This document shows positions 53,945 to 63,151 of a DNA stretch of 64,000 nucleotides, piece by piece. Each line of letters starts with the position of its first letter. Position 1 is the first letter of the stretch. The DNA is taken from the NCBI RefSeq assembly GCF_025717515.1, contig NZ_JAJIRN010000012.1, forward strand, positions 122,977 through 186,976, written 5' to 3'. The translations under genes were made by a program, and so were the position numbers. This DNA is from Roseateles oligotrophus (GTDB lineage Bacteria; Pseudomonadota; Gammaproteobacteria; Burkholderiales; Burkholderiaceae_C). The notes beneath the pieces were generated by a model. It saw only the letters and a program-made list of their open reading frames with translations, ran no database searches and had not been told where the DNA came from.

Positions 53945-54610
53945 ATGTCCGCCCATTGCTGCAATCACGACGCGCCGGCCGCATCCGCAATCACCAATTT
54001 GCCGCGCTACCGCCGCGTGCTGTGGATCGCCTTGGCTGTCAATGCGGCGATGTTCTTTGTCGAGCTAGCCGCCGGCGGCACAAGCGGTTCGCTGGCGCTG
54101 ATTGCCGACGCGGTGGACTTTGGCGCCGATGCGCTGAACTACGGCGTCACGCTGGCGGTGCTGTCGGCCGCGCTCGCCTGGCGCGCCCGCGCGGCGATGC
54201 TGAAGGCGGTCAGCATGATCGCCTTCGGTGGCTTCGTGTTGGCTAAGGCGGTCTGGAACCTCAGCCACGGCCTAACGCCGGATGCCCCCACCATGGGGAT
54301 GGTCGGCCTGCTTGCGCTGGCGGCCAATCTGGGGGTGGCCTGGCTGCTCTATGCCTTCAGAGATGGCGACTCGAATATGCGCAGCGTCTGGCTGTGCACC
54401 CGCAATGACGCGATCGGCAACCTGGCCGTGCTGGCCGCCGCTCTAGGAGTGTTCGGCACCGGCAGCGCCTGGCCTGACTTGCTGGTGGCGTCCGTGATGG
54501 CGAGCTTGGCCTTGCGCGGTGGCTGGCAGGTCTTGAGTCTGGCGCGGGCCGAACTGCGCGAGCCGGTGTCCCGGCATGCCGAGCATGGGCATGAAGGTCA
54601 TAAGCACTGA
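53945..54610 (+). CDS. Cation diffusion facilitator metal exporter
   Basis: A 221-residue inner-membrane protein with six helices, a Cys/His start (SAHCCNHD) and a His-rich tail (HAEHGHEGHKH). IADAVDFGADALNYG and RNDAIGNLAVL are the metal-site helices 2 and 5. In well-studied CDFs these read HxxxD; here they read DxxxD and DxxxN, so the metal is not certain. It lacks the long cytosolic C-terminal domain. The CadR-like MerR gene and the long-spacer promoter upstream indicate metal-induced export. Confidence 0.85.
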   Translation: MSAHCCNHDAPAASAITNLPRYRRVLWIALAVNAAMFFVELAAGGTSGSLALIADAVDFGADALNYGVTLAVLSAALAWRARAAMLKAVSMIAFGGFVLAKAVWNLSHGLTPDAPTMGMVGLLALAANLGVAWLLYAFRDGDSNMRSVWLCTRNDAIGNLAVLAAALGVFGTGSAWPDLLVASVMASLALRGGWQVLSLARAELREPVSRHAEHGHEGHKH

Positions 54611-54619
54611 GTCAAGTCG

Positions 54620-54922
54620 TCAAACTATGGGCTCATTCGCCTGCAGTCTCAGCTTGCGTTCTTGCGTGTAGTCCCACCAGGGCCGCGCGGCTTCACCGGC
54701 CATGAAGCGCGTGACGGACATGAACACATCGATCACGCAGGGGTCATGGCGCTGGCCGGTGATGGCGCACAGCGCCGCGTACATGTCAAACGGGCATTTG
54801 CCGATCAACTGTTCAGGGGCGCGTATGCCGAGCAGCTCCAAGTCCGCCGCGCCGGCCTTGCCGATATTGGGCAGGTCAGTCAGGCGGAACACGCGGCTTC
54901 TTTCAACCTTGCTTGGATGCAT
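54620..54922 (-). CDS. Cdd1-family helix-hairpin-helix protein
   Basis: A 100-residue protein. RLTDLPNIGKAGAADLELLG is a helix-hairpin-helix DNA-binding motif, followed by CPFDMYAALCAITGQRHDPC and AARPWWDYT, matching the Cdd1 ('pathogenicity locus') family. Role unknown; DNA binding is likely. It is the last gene of the S9-M16-M16 operon, 17 bp after the second M16 gene, and converges on the CDF gene (9 bp). Confidence 0.82.
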   Translation of the reverse strand: MHPSKVERSRVFRLTDLPNIGKAGAADLELLGIRAPEQLIGKCPFDMYAALCAITGQRHDPCVIDVFMSVTRFMAGEAARPWWDYTQERKLRLQANEPIV

Positions 54923-54939
54923 GGCGGGCCCGATCTGAC

Positions 54940-56358
54940 TTACTTGCCGCCGCTGCTCTTGAATTCCCCAAACGCCTTCAGCTGCTCGGCCACCGCCTTG
55001 TCGCCGACGACGACCAGCGACTGCGTCTCGGGTGAGAAATAAGTCTTGCCGATCGCGCGCACCTGTTCAGCCGTGACCTTCTGGATCAGCGGCACATATT
55101 GGCCCAGGTACTCGGCCGGCAGGCCGACCAGCCAGTTGTTGGCCAGGGTCTGCGCCACCGCGCCTTGCAGCTGCGTGGTCAGCAGATAGCTGCCGGCCAC
55201 ATAGCGCTTGTTCATCGCCAACTCCTCCGCCGGCACCAACTCCGTGCCGATGCGGCGGTACTCGTTGACGAACTCCTGCAGCGAGGCGCCGGTCACCTCG
55301 TTGCGCACATCGGCACCGCCTGTGATGGCGCCGCCAACGCGGTAGGAGCGCGCCCCGGCGTTGGCGCCATAGGTGTAGCCCTTTTCTTCGCGCAGATTCT
55401 GGTTGATGCGGCTGGAAAAACCGCTGCCCAGGATGGTGCTGGTCAGGCGCAGCGGCACTTGGTCGGCGCCGCTGGCCGGCGCGCCGGGGCGGCCCAGGCG
55501 CACGGTGGACTGCACGCTGTCGGGTCGCTCCAGCAGGATGTGTTGCGGCTTGGCGCTCAAGGGTGCGGCGGCAATTTCGGCCGGCGCCGGACCCTGTGCC
55601 TTCCAGTCCCCAAACGCGGCCTGCGCCAGCTTCATCGCCTCGGCCGCGTCGATGCGGCCGGCGATGACCAGCAGCGCGCGGTCCGGGCGGAAGCGTTTCA
55701 CATGCTCGGCGCGCAAGATCTCGGCCGTCGTCGCCTCGATCGATTCGGCCGTCTCCTGGCTGTGGCCATAGGGGTGCTCGCCATAGATCGCCTGGTTCAG
55801 CGCCTTGCTGGCCCGAAAACCCGGCTGCGCACTGGCGACCTTGAGCGCTTGCAGCGCATTGGCCTTGGCCAGCGCCACCTCGCCCTCGGGGAAGGACGGG
55901 CTGCGCGCCACTTCGGCCAGCAGCTTCATCATGCCCTCGGCATGTGAGGTGAGCGCATAGGCGGTCAGCGTGATGCCGTCGTTAGCGGGTGCGGCCGCCA
56001 CCCCGCCGCCCATGCCTTGGGCGGCCTCGGCGATCGCGCGGGAATCGCGCTGGGCCGTGCCTTCATTGAGCAGGCCGGCCAGCAGCTTGGCTTGGCCCGG
56101 TGCTTGTGCTCCGTCCGCGCCAAAGCCGGCACCGCGCAGGGCCAGCACATAGTCAACGCGGGGCAGGCCCTGGCGCGGCAGCACCCAGACCTCCAGCCCA
56201 TTAGCCAGCAACTTCTTGCTGATCTGCGGCACCTGGATCGGCTTGTCCTGGCCGTACTTGGGCAGCTCGGCCGGCATCTTGATGGCATCGGCAGCGATGG
56301 CGCCGAGGGGCAAGGCCAGCAAGGCGGCCAGAATTGTCTTGTTCAGATTCGGTTTCAT
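54940..56358 (-). CDS. M16-family peptidase-like subunit, inactive type
   Basis: A 472-residue exported protein with a signal peptide (ending AIAA). Both M16 domains are present, but the HxxEH zinc motif is missing: the matching region reads GAQAPGQAKLLAGLLNEG. The second half has EEKGYTYGANAG, the R/Y pair that binds substrate in M16 partners. This is the non-catalytic partner of an M16B heterodimer, and its gene is 20 bp after the catalytic subunit gene. ATG at 56358 follows GGGAGA. Confidence 0.9.
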   Translation of the reverse strand: MKPNLNKTILAALLALPLGAIAADAIKMPAELPKYGQDKPIQVPQISKKLLANGLEVWVLPRQGLPRVDYVLALRGAGFGADGAQAPGQAKLLAGLLNEGTAQRDSRAIAEAAQGMGGGVAAAPANDGITLTAYALTSHAEGMMKLLAEVARSPSFPEGEVALAKANALQALKVASAQPGFRASKALNQAIYGEHPYGHSQETAESIEATTAEILRAEHVKRFRPDRALLVIAGRIDAAEAMKLAQAAFGDWKAQGPAPAEIAAAPLSAKPQHILLERPDSVQSTVRLGRPGAPASGADQVPLRLTSTILGSGFSSRINQNLREEKGYTYGANAGARSYRVGGAITGGADVRNEVTGASLQEFVNEYRRIGTELVPAEELAMNKRYVAGSYLLTTQLQGAVAQTLANNWLVGLPAEYLGQYVPLIQKVTAEQVRAIGKTYFSPETQSLVVVGDKAVAEQLKAFGEFKSSGGK

Positions 56359-56378
56359 ATGGCTTGTCTCCCTGTTGT

Positions 56379-57767
56379 TCAAGGCTTGGCGGCAGAGGCG
56401 GCGGCATCGGCCGGCGGCGCCAACATCGCCACCGGCTTGCGGTCAATCACCGAGCGGTTCGCCACGGTCAGATAGGTCTTGGCGACGCGCTGCACATCGG
56501 CCGAAGTAACGTCTTCGATCCAGCCCGGAATCTGGTTGACGACCTTGGCGTCGCCCCACAGCGTTTGCAGCTTGGCCAAAGTGTCGGCGCGGCTCAAAAA
56601 GCTCTCCAGGCCGTTGTACCAGTCGGCCAGCAAGCGGGTCTTGATGCGCTTGAGCGTCGCGTCGTCAACGCCATCTTTGACGACCTTGGCGATTTCTTCG
56701 TCCATCGCGGCCAGCAAGGCGTCGGCGGTGGTGGTCGGCTTGTAGAGCGCAAACACGGTAAAGATGGTCGGGCCGTCGTATTCCCACACGCTGGTCAGGC
56801 CGTAAAGCGAGTCGACATTGAGCGCCAACTCGCGCCCCTTGATCAGGCCTTGATAAAAGCGCGAGGCGTCGCCGCCGGCCAGCAGCTCGCCCAGCACCGC
56901 GAAGGGAGGCTGGTCCTTGCTGGCGCGCGCGGGCATCTTCCAGGCCGCCGCAATCGCCGGCACCTGCGCCAGCTTGTCGCTTTGTTGCAGGCGCTTCTCG
57001 GCGGTGTTCAGGCCCTCGCGGAAGTCGCTCGGTGCCGGGGTCGCGCGTTTTGGAATCGCGCCGAAATACTGCTGAGCCAGCGCAAAACCCTTGGCCGGCG
57101 TGATGTCGCCCGAGATCGCCAGCACCGCATTATTGGGGCCGTAATAGTCGCGGTGGAAGGCGCGCACATCGTCGAGGCTGGCGTTCTCCAGGTCCTTGAA
57201 GCTGCCGTAGCCGTCGTGATTGTTTTCCCACTTCTCGAAGGCCAGGCCACCGATATCAATCCACATAAAGCCGCCATAGGGCTGGTTCTGCACATTGACG
57301 CGGATCTCTTCCTTCACCACATCTTGCTGGTTCTTCAGCGTCGCGGCGTTGAAGTCCAGCGTCTTCATGCGGTCGGCTTCCAGCCACAAGATCGATTCCA
57401 GGGCCGAGGCCGGCGCGGTCTCGATGTAGTTGGTGAAGTCGGCGCGGGTCGAGCCATTGTTATTGCCGCCTCCGCCGGTGATGACCTTGTCGAACACGCC
57501 TTTGGGCGCGGTCGGCGTGCCCTGGAACATCAGGTGCTCGAACAAATGGGCGAAGCCGGTGCGGTTCTTGGGTTCGAGGCGCATGCCGACCTTGTAGACC
57601 ACGCTGACGCCAACGGTCGGCGAGCTGTGGTCGGGCGAGACCAGCACGGTCAGGCCGTTAGGCAACTGCTTGCTGTGGACCGGCACCTGCCAGCTGTCGG
57701 CGGCCAGCGCCGAGAACGACAGCGCCAGGCCGGCGAACAAGGCGGTGAAGAGTGGTTTGTTTCGCAT
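56379..57767 (-). CDS. M16-family zinc peptidase, catalytic subunit
   Basis: A 462-residue exported protein with a signal peptide (LFAGLALSFSALA). GFAHLFEHLMFQGT contains HxxEH with H74, E77 and H78; the downstream Glu is within VVKEEIRVN. The second domain is a typical inactive M16 half. It likely forms a heterodimer with the product of the next gene and degrades peptides in the periplasm. It is the second gene of the operon, 32 bp after the S9 peptidase gene. The start at 57767 has GAGAG upstream. Confidence 0.92.
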   Translation of the reverse strand: MRNKPLFTALFAGLALSFSALAADSWQVPVHSKQLPNGLTVLVSPDHSSPTVGVSVVYKVGMRLEPKNRTGFAHLFEHLMFQGTPTAPKGVFDKVITGGGGNNNGSTRADFTNYIETAPASALESILWLEADRMKTLDFNAATLKNQQDVVKEEIRVNVQNQPYGGFMWIDIGGLAFEKWENNHDGYGSFKDLENASLDDVRAFHRDYYGPNNAVLAISGDITPAKGFALAQQYFGAIPKRATPAPSDFREGLNTAEKRLQQSDKLAQVPAIAAAWKMPARASKDQPPFAVLGELLAGGDASRFYQGLIKGRELALNVDSLYGLTSVWEYDGPTIFTVFALYKPTTTADALLAAMDEEIAKVVKDGVDDATLKRIKTRLLADWYNGLESFLSRADTLAKLQTLWGDAKVVNQIPGWIEDVTSADVQRVAKTYLTVANRSVIDRKPVAMLAPPADAAASAAKP

Positions 57768-57799
57768 GTGTTGCATCTCTCGGGTTTGGAGCCAAGCCA

Positions 57800-59968
57800 T
57801 CAGGGCTGGACAGGCATCTTGAAGGTGTTGGCGATGAAGGACAGCATATCGGCGCGCTCCTCGATGATCTTGGAGGTCGGCTTGCCGGCGCCGTGGCCAG
57901 CCTGCGTCTCGATCCGGATCAGCTTGGGCGCAGCGCCCGTGTCCGCCGCCTGCAGCGCCGCCGTGTACTTGAAGCTGTGTGCAGGCACGACGCGGTCATC
58001 ATGGTCGCCGGTGGTCACCATGACCGCCGGGTACTTGACAGCCGCGCCGGACTTGATGGTGTGCAGCGGCGAATAGGCCAGCAGCGCCTTGAATTCATCT
58101 GCCTTGTCGCTGGAACCATAGTCGGGCTCCCAAGCCCAGCCGATGGTGAACTTCTGGTAGCGCAACATGTCCATCACGCCGACCTGTGGAACGGCCGCGC
58201 CGAACAGATCGGGCCGCTGATTGACCACCGCGCCGACCAGCAGGCCGCCGTTGCTGCCGCCGTTGATCGCCAGCTTGGCGGGCTGCGTGTACTTGTTGGC
58301 GATCAGCCATTCGCCGGCGGCGATGAAGTCGTCAAACACGTTTTGCTTTTTGAGCTTGGTGCCGGCCTCATGCCAGGCCGAGCCGTACTCGCCGCCGCCG
58401 CGGATGGCGGCCAGCACATAGACGCCGCCCATCTTCATCCAGGTCGCCGCCGTAATGCCGTAACTCGGCGTCATCGGCACATTGAAGCCGCCGTAGCCAT
58501 AAAGCAGGGTTGGGTTGTTGCCGTCCAGCAGCAGGCCCTTTTTGTGAGCGATGAAGATGGGCACGCGGCTGCCGTCCTTGCTGGTGACAAAGGCGCGCTG
58601 GGTCTCGAACTGCTCGGCGTCAAAGAAGGCGGTCTGCGGGCGCTTGAACAGGGTCGCCTTGTTGGCGGCCACGTCGAAGCGATAGGTCTCGGTCGGCGTG
58701 GTCAGGCTGGTGTAGCTGAAGAAGGTTTCCTTGTCGGACGTACGGCCGGCAAAGCCGCTCGCGGTGCCGACGCCGGGCAGTTGGACCTCGCCTTGTGGCT
58801 TGCCCTTGAGGTCATGGATGCGCACCAGGGTGGACGCGTCGCGCAGATAGCTCAAGAGCAGGCGCCCGCCGACCGCCGAGGCACCGGTCATCGCGTCCGC
58901 ACCCTCGGCCACCAAGGTCTTCCAGGGCTGCTTGCGCGAGGCCTTCAGGTCAATGGCGACCAGGCGGCCGCGTGGCGCGTCCTTGTCGGTCTTCACGATC
59001 AAGGTATTGCCATTCAAGGCCACCGGCACATATTGGGCGTCAAAGGCCAGGCTGATTGCCTTGGGCTCGCCGCTGGCCTTGGCCGAATAGCCGCCCTTGA
59101 CGAGCGGCAACACCATCAGGCCGTTCTTCTCGCCGCCCTTCCAGACCGTGATGAAGACGGCCTTGCCGTCGTCCGAGACTTCGCTGCCGAAGCCCCATTC
59201 CTTCTCGCTCGGATTGCTGGCGACCAGCTGATCTTCCGATTGCGGCGTGCCGAGGCGGTGATAGAACAGCTTCTGGAAATAGTTGGCGCCGGTCAGTGAG
59301 GCGCCTTCGGCCGGCTCCTCGTAGCGGGAGTAGAAAAAGCCCTTGCCGTCCGGCGTCCAGGCCGCGCCCGAGAACTTCACCCATTCCAGCTTGTCGGCCA
59401 GGTCGCGGCCGGTCGTCAGGTCACGCACCTTCCAGGTCTGCCAGTCGGAGCCGGCAGCGGCGACGCCGTAGGCCAGCAACTTGCCGTCGCGCGAGGCGGC
59501 ATAACCGCCCAATGCTGCGGTGCCGTCCTTGCTCAGCGTATTCGGGTCGAGCGCAATGTCGGGCGTGTCGCTCGGCGACTTGGCGGTGTAGAGCACGGCC
59601 TGCTGTTGCAGGCCGTTGTTGCGGGTCCAGAAATAGCGGGCGCCCTCTTTGAAGGGGATACCGAATTTTTCGAAGTTGTAGAGGTCGGTATAGAGCTTGC
59701 GCACCGGCAGGCGCTGCGGCATCGCGGCGAGGAAGGCGTCGGTGACCTGGTTCTGTGACTTGACCCAGGCCTTGGTTTGCTCGCTGTTGTCGTCTTCCAG
59801 CCAGCGGTAGGGGTCGGCCACCGGGGTGCCGTGATAGCTGTCGGTTTGCTCGACCTTGGCGCTGACCGGGTAGGTCGGGGCGCTTTGCGCCTGCGCTTGG
59901 TTCAGCGCCAAAAATGTCAAAACGGCCAGGGTCAAGGCCTTGTGGGCCATCTTTTTCTGCAGAGTCAT
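57800..59968 (-). CDS. Prolyl oligopeptidase-family serine peptidase (S9)
   Basis: A 722-residue exported enzyme with a signal peptide (ALTLAVLTFLALNQAQAQ). A seven-bladed propeller (about 80-430) covers an alpha/beta-hydrolase domain. The nucleophile Ser is in NGGSNGGLL, Asp in GDHDDRVVP, His in QAGHGAGKP; TDSYHGTPVADPYRWLED is the S9A N-terminal signature. It cleaves short proline-containing peptides. First gene of the S9-M16-M16-Cdd1 operon. In-frame ATGs at 59986, 59974 and 59968 are possible; AGGA is best placed for 59968. Confidence 0.92.
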   Translation of the reverse strand: MTLQKKMAHKALTLAVLTFLALNQAQAQSAPTYPVSAKVEQTDSYHGTPVADPYRWLEDDNSEQTKAWVKSQNQVTDAFLAAMPQRLPVRKLYTDLYNFEKFGIPFKEGARYFWTRNNGLQQQAVLYTAKSPSDTPDIALDPNTLSKDGTAALGGYAASRDGKLLAYGVAAAGSDWQTWKVRDLTTGRDLADKLEWVKFSGAAWTPDGKGFFYSRYEEPAEGASLTGANYFQKLFYHRLGTPQSEDQLVASNPSEKEWGFGSEVSDDGKAVFITVWKGGEKNGLMVLPLVKGGYSAKASGEPKAISLAFDAQYVPVALNGNTLIVKTDKDAPRGRLVAIDLKASRKQPWKTLVAEGADAMTGASAVGGRLLLSYLRDASTLVRIHDLKGKPQGEVQLPGVGTASGFAGRTSDKETFFSYTSLTTPTETYRFDVAANKATLFKRPQTAFFDAEQFETQRAFVTSKDGSRVPIFIAHKKGLLLDGNNPTLLYGYGGFNVPMTPSYGITAATWMKMGGVYVLAAIRGGGEYGSAWHEAGTKLKKQNVFDDFIAAGEWLIANKYTQPAKLAINGGSNGGLLVGAVVNQRPDLFGAAVPQVGVMDMLRYQKFTIGWAWEPDYGSSDKADEFKALLAYSPLHTIKSGAAVKYPAVMVTTGDHDDRVVPAHSFKYTAALQAADTGAAPKLIRIETQAGHGAGKPTSKIIEERADMLSFIANTFKMPVQP

Positions 59969-60257
59969 CGTCATTGTCCTGTTCATTCAGTCCCCGTTTG
60001 GAGCTGACGCATTCTGGCAAGCCAGAGCACATATGACGAAAGGCACGGGTCGCTATTTGCCCCAAAACAGTGCCGATTGCGGGTTTCCTCGGGGCTTTTA
60101 TGTTGTGCAAGGTAAAGATGGGCAAGTTCGGTCATGGCCAGGTCGAAAACAAATTCAGACGCTGGTTTCGATTCAATTCGACCCGACCCGACCCAACACG
60201 CAAGAGTCGACAGGCCAGTACTTTGATTGATGTTCTATAGCCCCGAGTACCCCCGCC

Positions 60258-60923
60258 ATGAATGCAAGCAGCATTAGCCCGATTGCCGTTCCTGCCAACG
60301 CCCGCGCTGCACCGCCGCCGCGTCTTCCACCCCGGGCCGAGGATGTGTTCAAACAAATCGACGTCGAAGGCAAGGGTTCGGTGACGGCATCTGAGGCGGC
60401 CGCCTATTTGGTGAAGATATCGCCCGAAGGTGCACGCAAGGCGGACGCCGCCGCCTCTTCTTCTTCAAAGCTCAAGCAAGAAGACATCGAGCAGGCCCTC
60501 GGCAAGGCCGACGCGGATGGCAATGGCCAGCTGAGCCAGGCCGAGTTCAAGCAAGCGCTGGCGCAAGGGCCGGCAGGCGGTGGACGTGCCGGCGCTGATG
60601 CAGACGGCGACGAAAGTGCCGGCGCGGCTGCGGGCCGCAGCCAGGGCGCGGGCCGACCTCATCGGCCGCCGCCGGGGGCGGGCGGTGGCGCGAGCGCGGC
60701 CGGCAGTTCCAGCAGCGTATCGACCAACTACGAAAAAGAAGATGCCAACCGGGATGGCAAGGTCACCGAGCCCGAACGGCAGGCCTATGCGGTTCAGCAT
60801 CCGAAGCAAGCAGCAAACGAGGCTGCCCAAGGTGCAAAGAACGCGACGGCCGCGTCGGCTGTTCGGGCTGCGAGCGCGCTGGCGCTGCAGCGTTATCAAG
60901 AAGTGGCGGCCAGCATCGAGTGA
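60258..60923 (+). CDS. EF-hand calcium-binding protein, cytosolic
   Basis: A 221-residue protein without a signal peptide. EF-hand loops: DVEGKGSVTASE (about 34-45), DADGNGQLSQAE (about 84-95) and DANRDGKVTEPE (about 161-172). The linker is rich in Gly, Ala, Pro and Arg and looks disordered. The EF pairs suggest Ca2+-dependent switching, unusual for a bacterial cytosolic protein. It may be a non-classically exported protein. It is a lone gene beyond the peptidase operon; no partner is evident. Confidence 0.8.
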   Translation: MNASSISPIAVPANARAAPPPRLPPRAEDVFKQIDVEGKGSVTASEAAAYLVKISPEGARKADAAASSSSKLKQEDIEQALGKADADGNGQLSQAEFKQALAQGPAGGGRAGADADGDESAGAAAGRSQGAGRPHRPPPGAGGGASAAGSSSSVSTNYEKEDANRDGKVTEPERQAYAVQHPKQAANEAAQGAKNATAASAVRAASALALQRYQEVAASIE

Positions 60924-61020
60924 AGAAAAGGGACTAGGGGTAGCCCAGCGTGGGCATGAGCGATCAGAGATAGGGCATTGACGGCGGTGAAGCGCCTATT
61001 CCCAATCCGCTTCGATTGCC

Positions 61021-61085
61021 TTGCTCTACCCGCACGATGCCGGGGCTTGCCTTTCGCGAAACCTTCGGGTTTCGTCGCCGGCGGC
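61021..61085 (+). repeat. Dispersed repeat, left copy (inverted relative to 63152-63215)
   Basis: Starts TTGCTCTACCCGCACGATGC and ends near CCGCCGGCGG. About 90% identical to the complement of 63152-63215. The two copies enclose the two periplasmic-binding-protein genes. No transposase is present, so I treat it as a dispersed intergenic repeat. Confidence 0.7.
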
Positions 61086-61151
61086 GAACCGCTGCGCAAG
61101 GCCCAGCAAAGCCGAGGCGCGAATACCCTGCCCACACGGCGTTGCGCTACC

Positions 61152-61877
61152 TCAACGGTAGCGGCCAAGAATGCGCTCGACCTCGCCATCGGCCACCAAT
61201 GCGTCGATGGCCCGCTCGATCGATTTGATAGGCACTTTGCTGTTGCGTGAAAACGCGCAGCGGTTGACCGACCGGCTCAGCACCAGATCGCTGCGCAAGC
61301 GCAGTTTGGGGTCGATTTTCATGTGATACGAGAGGCTGAGTTGATCGACGATGGCGTAGCGCGTGCGGCCCAGTCGCTGCTTGGCGAACAAGAGCCCCAT
61401 GTCGAGCGCGTCTTCGCGCCGAAAGTGCTCGCCCAATGCGGCATCGATCAGCGGGTAGCGATAGCCCAGCACGGTGCCCACCGGCTGCTCCGCCAAATCG
61501 GTCAGCTGGCGCAGCTGTGGCGCAGGCGGGTTGGCCACGATCACCTCGGCGGTTGGTATCAGCGGCCGACTCCAGTGGAAGTTGCCATCGATCCAAAGCG
61601 GCAGCACATAGCAAACGCCATCGGCCTCGCCGTCGGCAAGTGCCTTGGCCAAGCGCTTGCTGGGCATGGCCAGAAAGCGCACCGGCAGGCCCAGCCGGGC
61701 GCCGATCGCCTCGCTCAGATCTTTAACGATGCCATCCACCAGCCGGTCGCCCTGAAAGTCGGCCAGCGGCATGGTTTGGCTTTTCGGCGCCAGAAACACC
61801 AACTCCTGGCCCCAGGCCAATGAGCTGACGCCCACCATCAAGAAAACCAGCCACCATGATTTGCGCCCGTTCGCCAT
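61152..61877 (-). CDS. Periplasmic solute-binding-like protein (PBP2 fold)
   Basis: A 241-residue exported protein with a signal peptide (LVFLMVGVSSLAWG). It has the type II periplasmic-binding fold: LVDGIVKDLSEAIGARLGLP, PSKRLAKALADGEADGVCY and a C-terminal AIDALVADGEVERILGRY. No ABC permease is nearby; such stand-alone proteins often feed sensors. It resembles amino-acid-binding family 3 proteins. A second, related gene lies 177 bp upstream. ATG at 61877 opens the signal peptide. Confidence 0.8.
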   Translation of the reverse strand: MANGRKSWWLVFLMVGVSSLAWGQELVFLAPKSQTMPLADFQGDRLVDGIVKDLSEAIGARLGLPVRFLAMPSKRLAKALADGEADGVCYVLPLWIDGNFHWSRPLIPTAEVIVANPPAPQLRQLTDLAEQPVGTVLGYRYPLIDAALGEHFRREDALDMGLLFAKQRLGRTRYAIVDQLSLSYHMKIDPKLRLRSDLVLSRSVNRCAFSRNSKVPIKSIERAIDALVADGEVERILGRYR

Positions 61878-61934
61878 GACCGACTTTAGCCGCAATGGTC
61901 GGGTGTAGTGCCTTTGGCAATCGGGTGGGGGTTC

Positions 61935-61971
61935 GGGGTCAGGTCTTGCCTATAAATTTGAGGACTGCCCC
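61935..61971. repeat. Fragment of a GGGGTCAG-type intergenic repeat
   Basis: GGGGTCAG (61935-61942) and CTGCCCC (61965-61971) are imperfect inverted ends around GTCTTGCCTATAAATTTGA. It shares the GGGGTCAGGT core of the inverted repeat at 14746-14807. It lies between the two PBP-type genes. Confidence 0.45.
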
Positions 61972-62054
61972 AGGTTTTTGAATAGGGTTCTTGCTTCGTC
62001 GCGCTTAGAAAGTTGGTGCGCGAGGACTGCTTCTCTGCCACATACGCAACCGTC

Positions 62055-62855
62055 TTACCGGGCACTGTCTCGCGGCGTGTCCAGCAGTCCGTACTGGGCG
62101 GAAATCCTTCTGATTGCCCCGCTCTTGGCCATGGCCTTGAATTCAACGTTGAAGGCATCGACCTCGGCATCGTCAAGGGCTTTGCGCGAGAAGGCCACGC
62201 CCAAGTGGTTAATGTCGGCCACCAGGATGGGCTCCAACGCTACCCCCTGCCTGCGCGCCTCGAAGACAAAGGAAGGGCCAATGCCAAAGATGGCACCGTC
62301 GGCGCCGAAACGGTCAAGCTTCAAAAGCTTGACCAAGGTTTCGACATTCGTCTCTTCGCTGATTTTCAGTTGTTCGATGCGCGCCTGACGCTCACGCAGC
62401 TTTCTTGCGCTGGTCGATCCCCGGACCACGCCAATCATCACGCCGTTCAACTCGGCCTCGCTGCGCAAAGCTTTGTTCTTGCCGGCAACGCGCAGATACA
62501 CCACATTGGCGGGGAAGATCGGGGCAGGGTTGAACAGGAAGTCCGCCCTGTCTTTGTTGAACGAGAGGCCAACCACGCCATCGAAATAGCCCGCCTTGAC
62601 TTCGGCCCAAGCGCGCGCCATTGGACGCACTTCATAGCCACATGTATGGCCTAGCCGGGCACAGGCGAGATCCAGCGCCTGCACAAACGCCCCGGTGGGC
62701 CGTCCGTCGGCTAGCCAGAAATACGGCGGCTGGTCGGGTCCGACGAACTTCAATTCGCGCGCGAACGCACTTGCCGGCAGCAACAACAAAAACCAGCACA
62801 CCAAGTGCCATAAAGTCTTGCGGATAGAGTTGTACGGGGCGAGTGTGGGTTTCAT
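62055..62855 (-). CDS. Periplasmic solute-binding-like protein (PBP2 fold)
   Basis: A 266-residue exported protein with a signal peptide (TLWHLVCWFLLLLPASAFA). PBP2 features: LKFVGPDQPPYFWLADGRPT, VQALDLACARLG, and PMARAWAEVKAGYFDGVVG. It resembles amino-acid-binding family 3. ATG at 62882 is an alternative start without a ribosome binding site. It is not linked to permease genes. With the neighbour it forms a pair of diverged paralogues between inverted repeats. Confidence 0.8.
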   Translation of the reverse strand: MKPTLAPYNSIRKTLWHLVCWFLLLLPASAFARELKFVGPDQPPYFWLADGRPTGAFVQALDLACARLGHTCGYEVRPMARAWAEVKAGYFDGVVGLSFNKDRADFLFNPAPIFPANVVYLRVAGKNKALRSEAELNGVMIGVVRGSTSARKLRERQARIEQLKISEETNVETLVKLLKLDRFGADGAIFGIGPSFVFEARRQGVALEPILVADINHLGVAFSRKALDDAEVDAFNVEFKAMAKSGAIRRISAQYGLLDTPRDSAR

Positions 62856-63151
62856 CTTCGAGGCATCTGGAACTGGGGACATTGTGGCGATTTGGCGAGG
62901 CGTCAGTCAGAATAGCGCGCCGGTGCCCCCGAGGAAAGCACGCTGTTTCGATTTTCCAATCTGAGTGAGGCTAGCTCCCAAACCGCGTCAAGTGCTCCAT
63001 CCATAGCCGCCTGAAGGGGCCGTGTTCTTTGGAGTTCACCCCTTCTGCATGGGCGAGGAGCGGAGAATTTGGCGGGCGTCGCGAAGCGAGTTGGGCGCGG
63101 CCCGGCAAATTTGAGCACCGAGCGGACCCGCAGGGCCATGCGGCAGGGTCG

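Noticed and set aside
61016..61228. Short frames with MPCSTRTMPG and similar around 61.0 and 63.1 kb
   Set aside because: They translate the dispersed inverted repeat, so similarity between them reflects DNA repeats.
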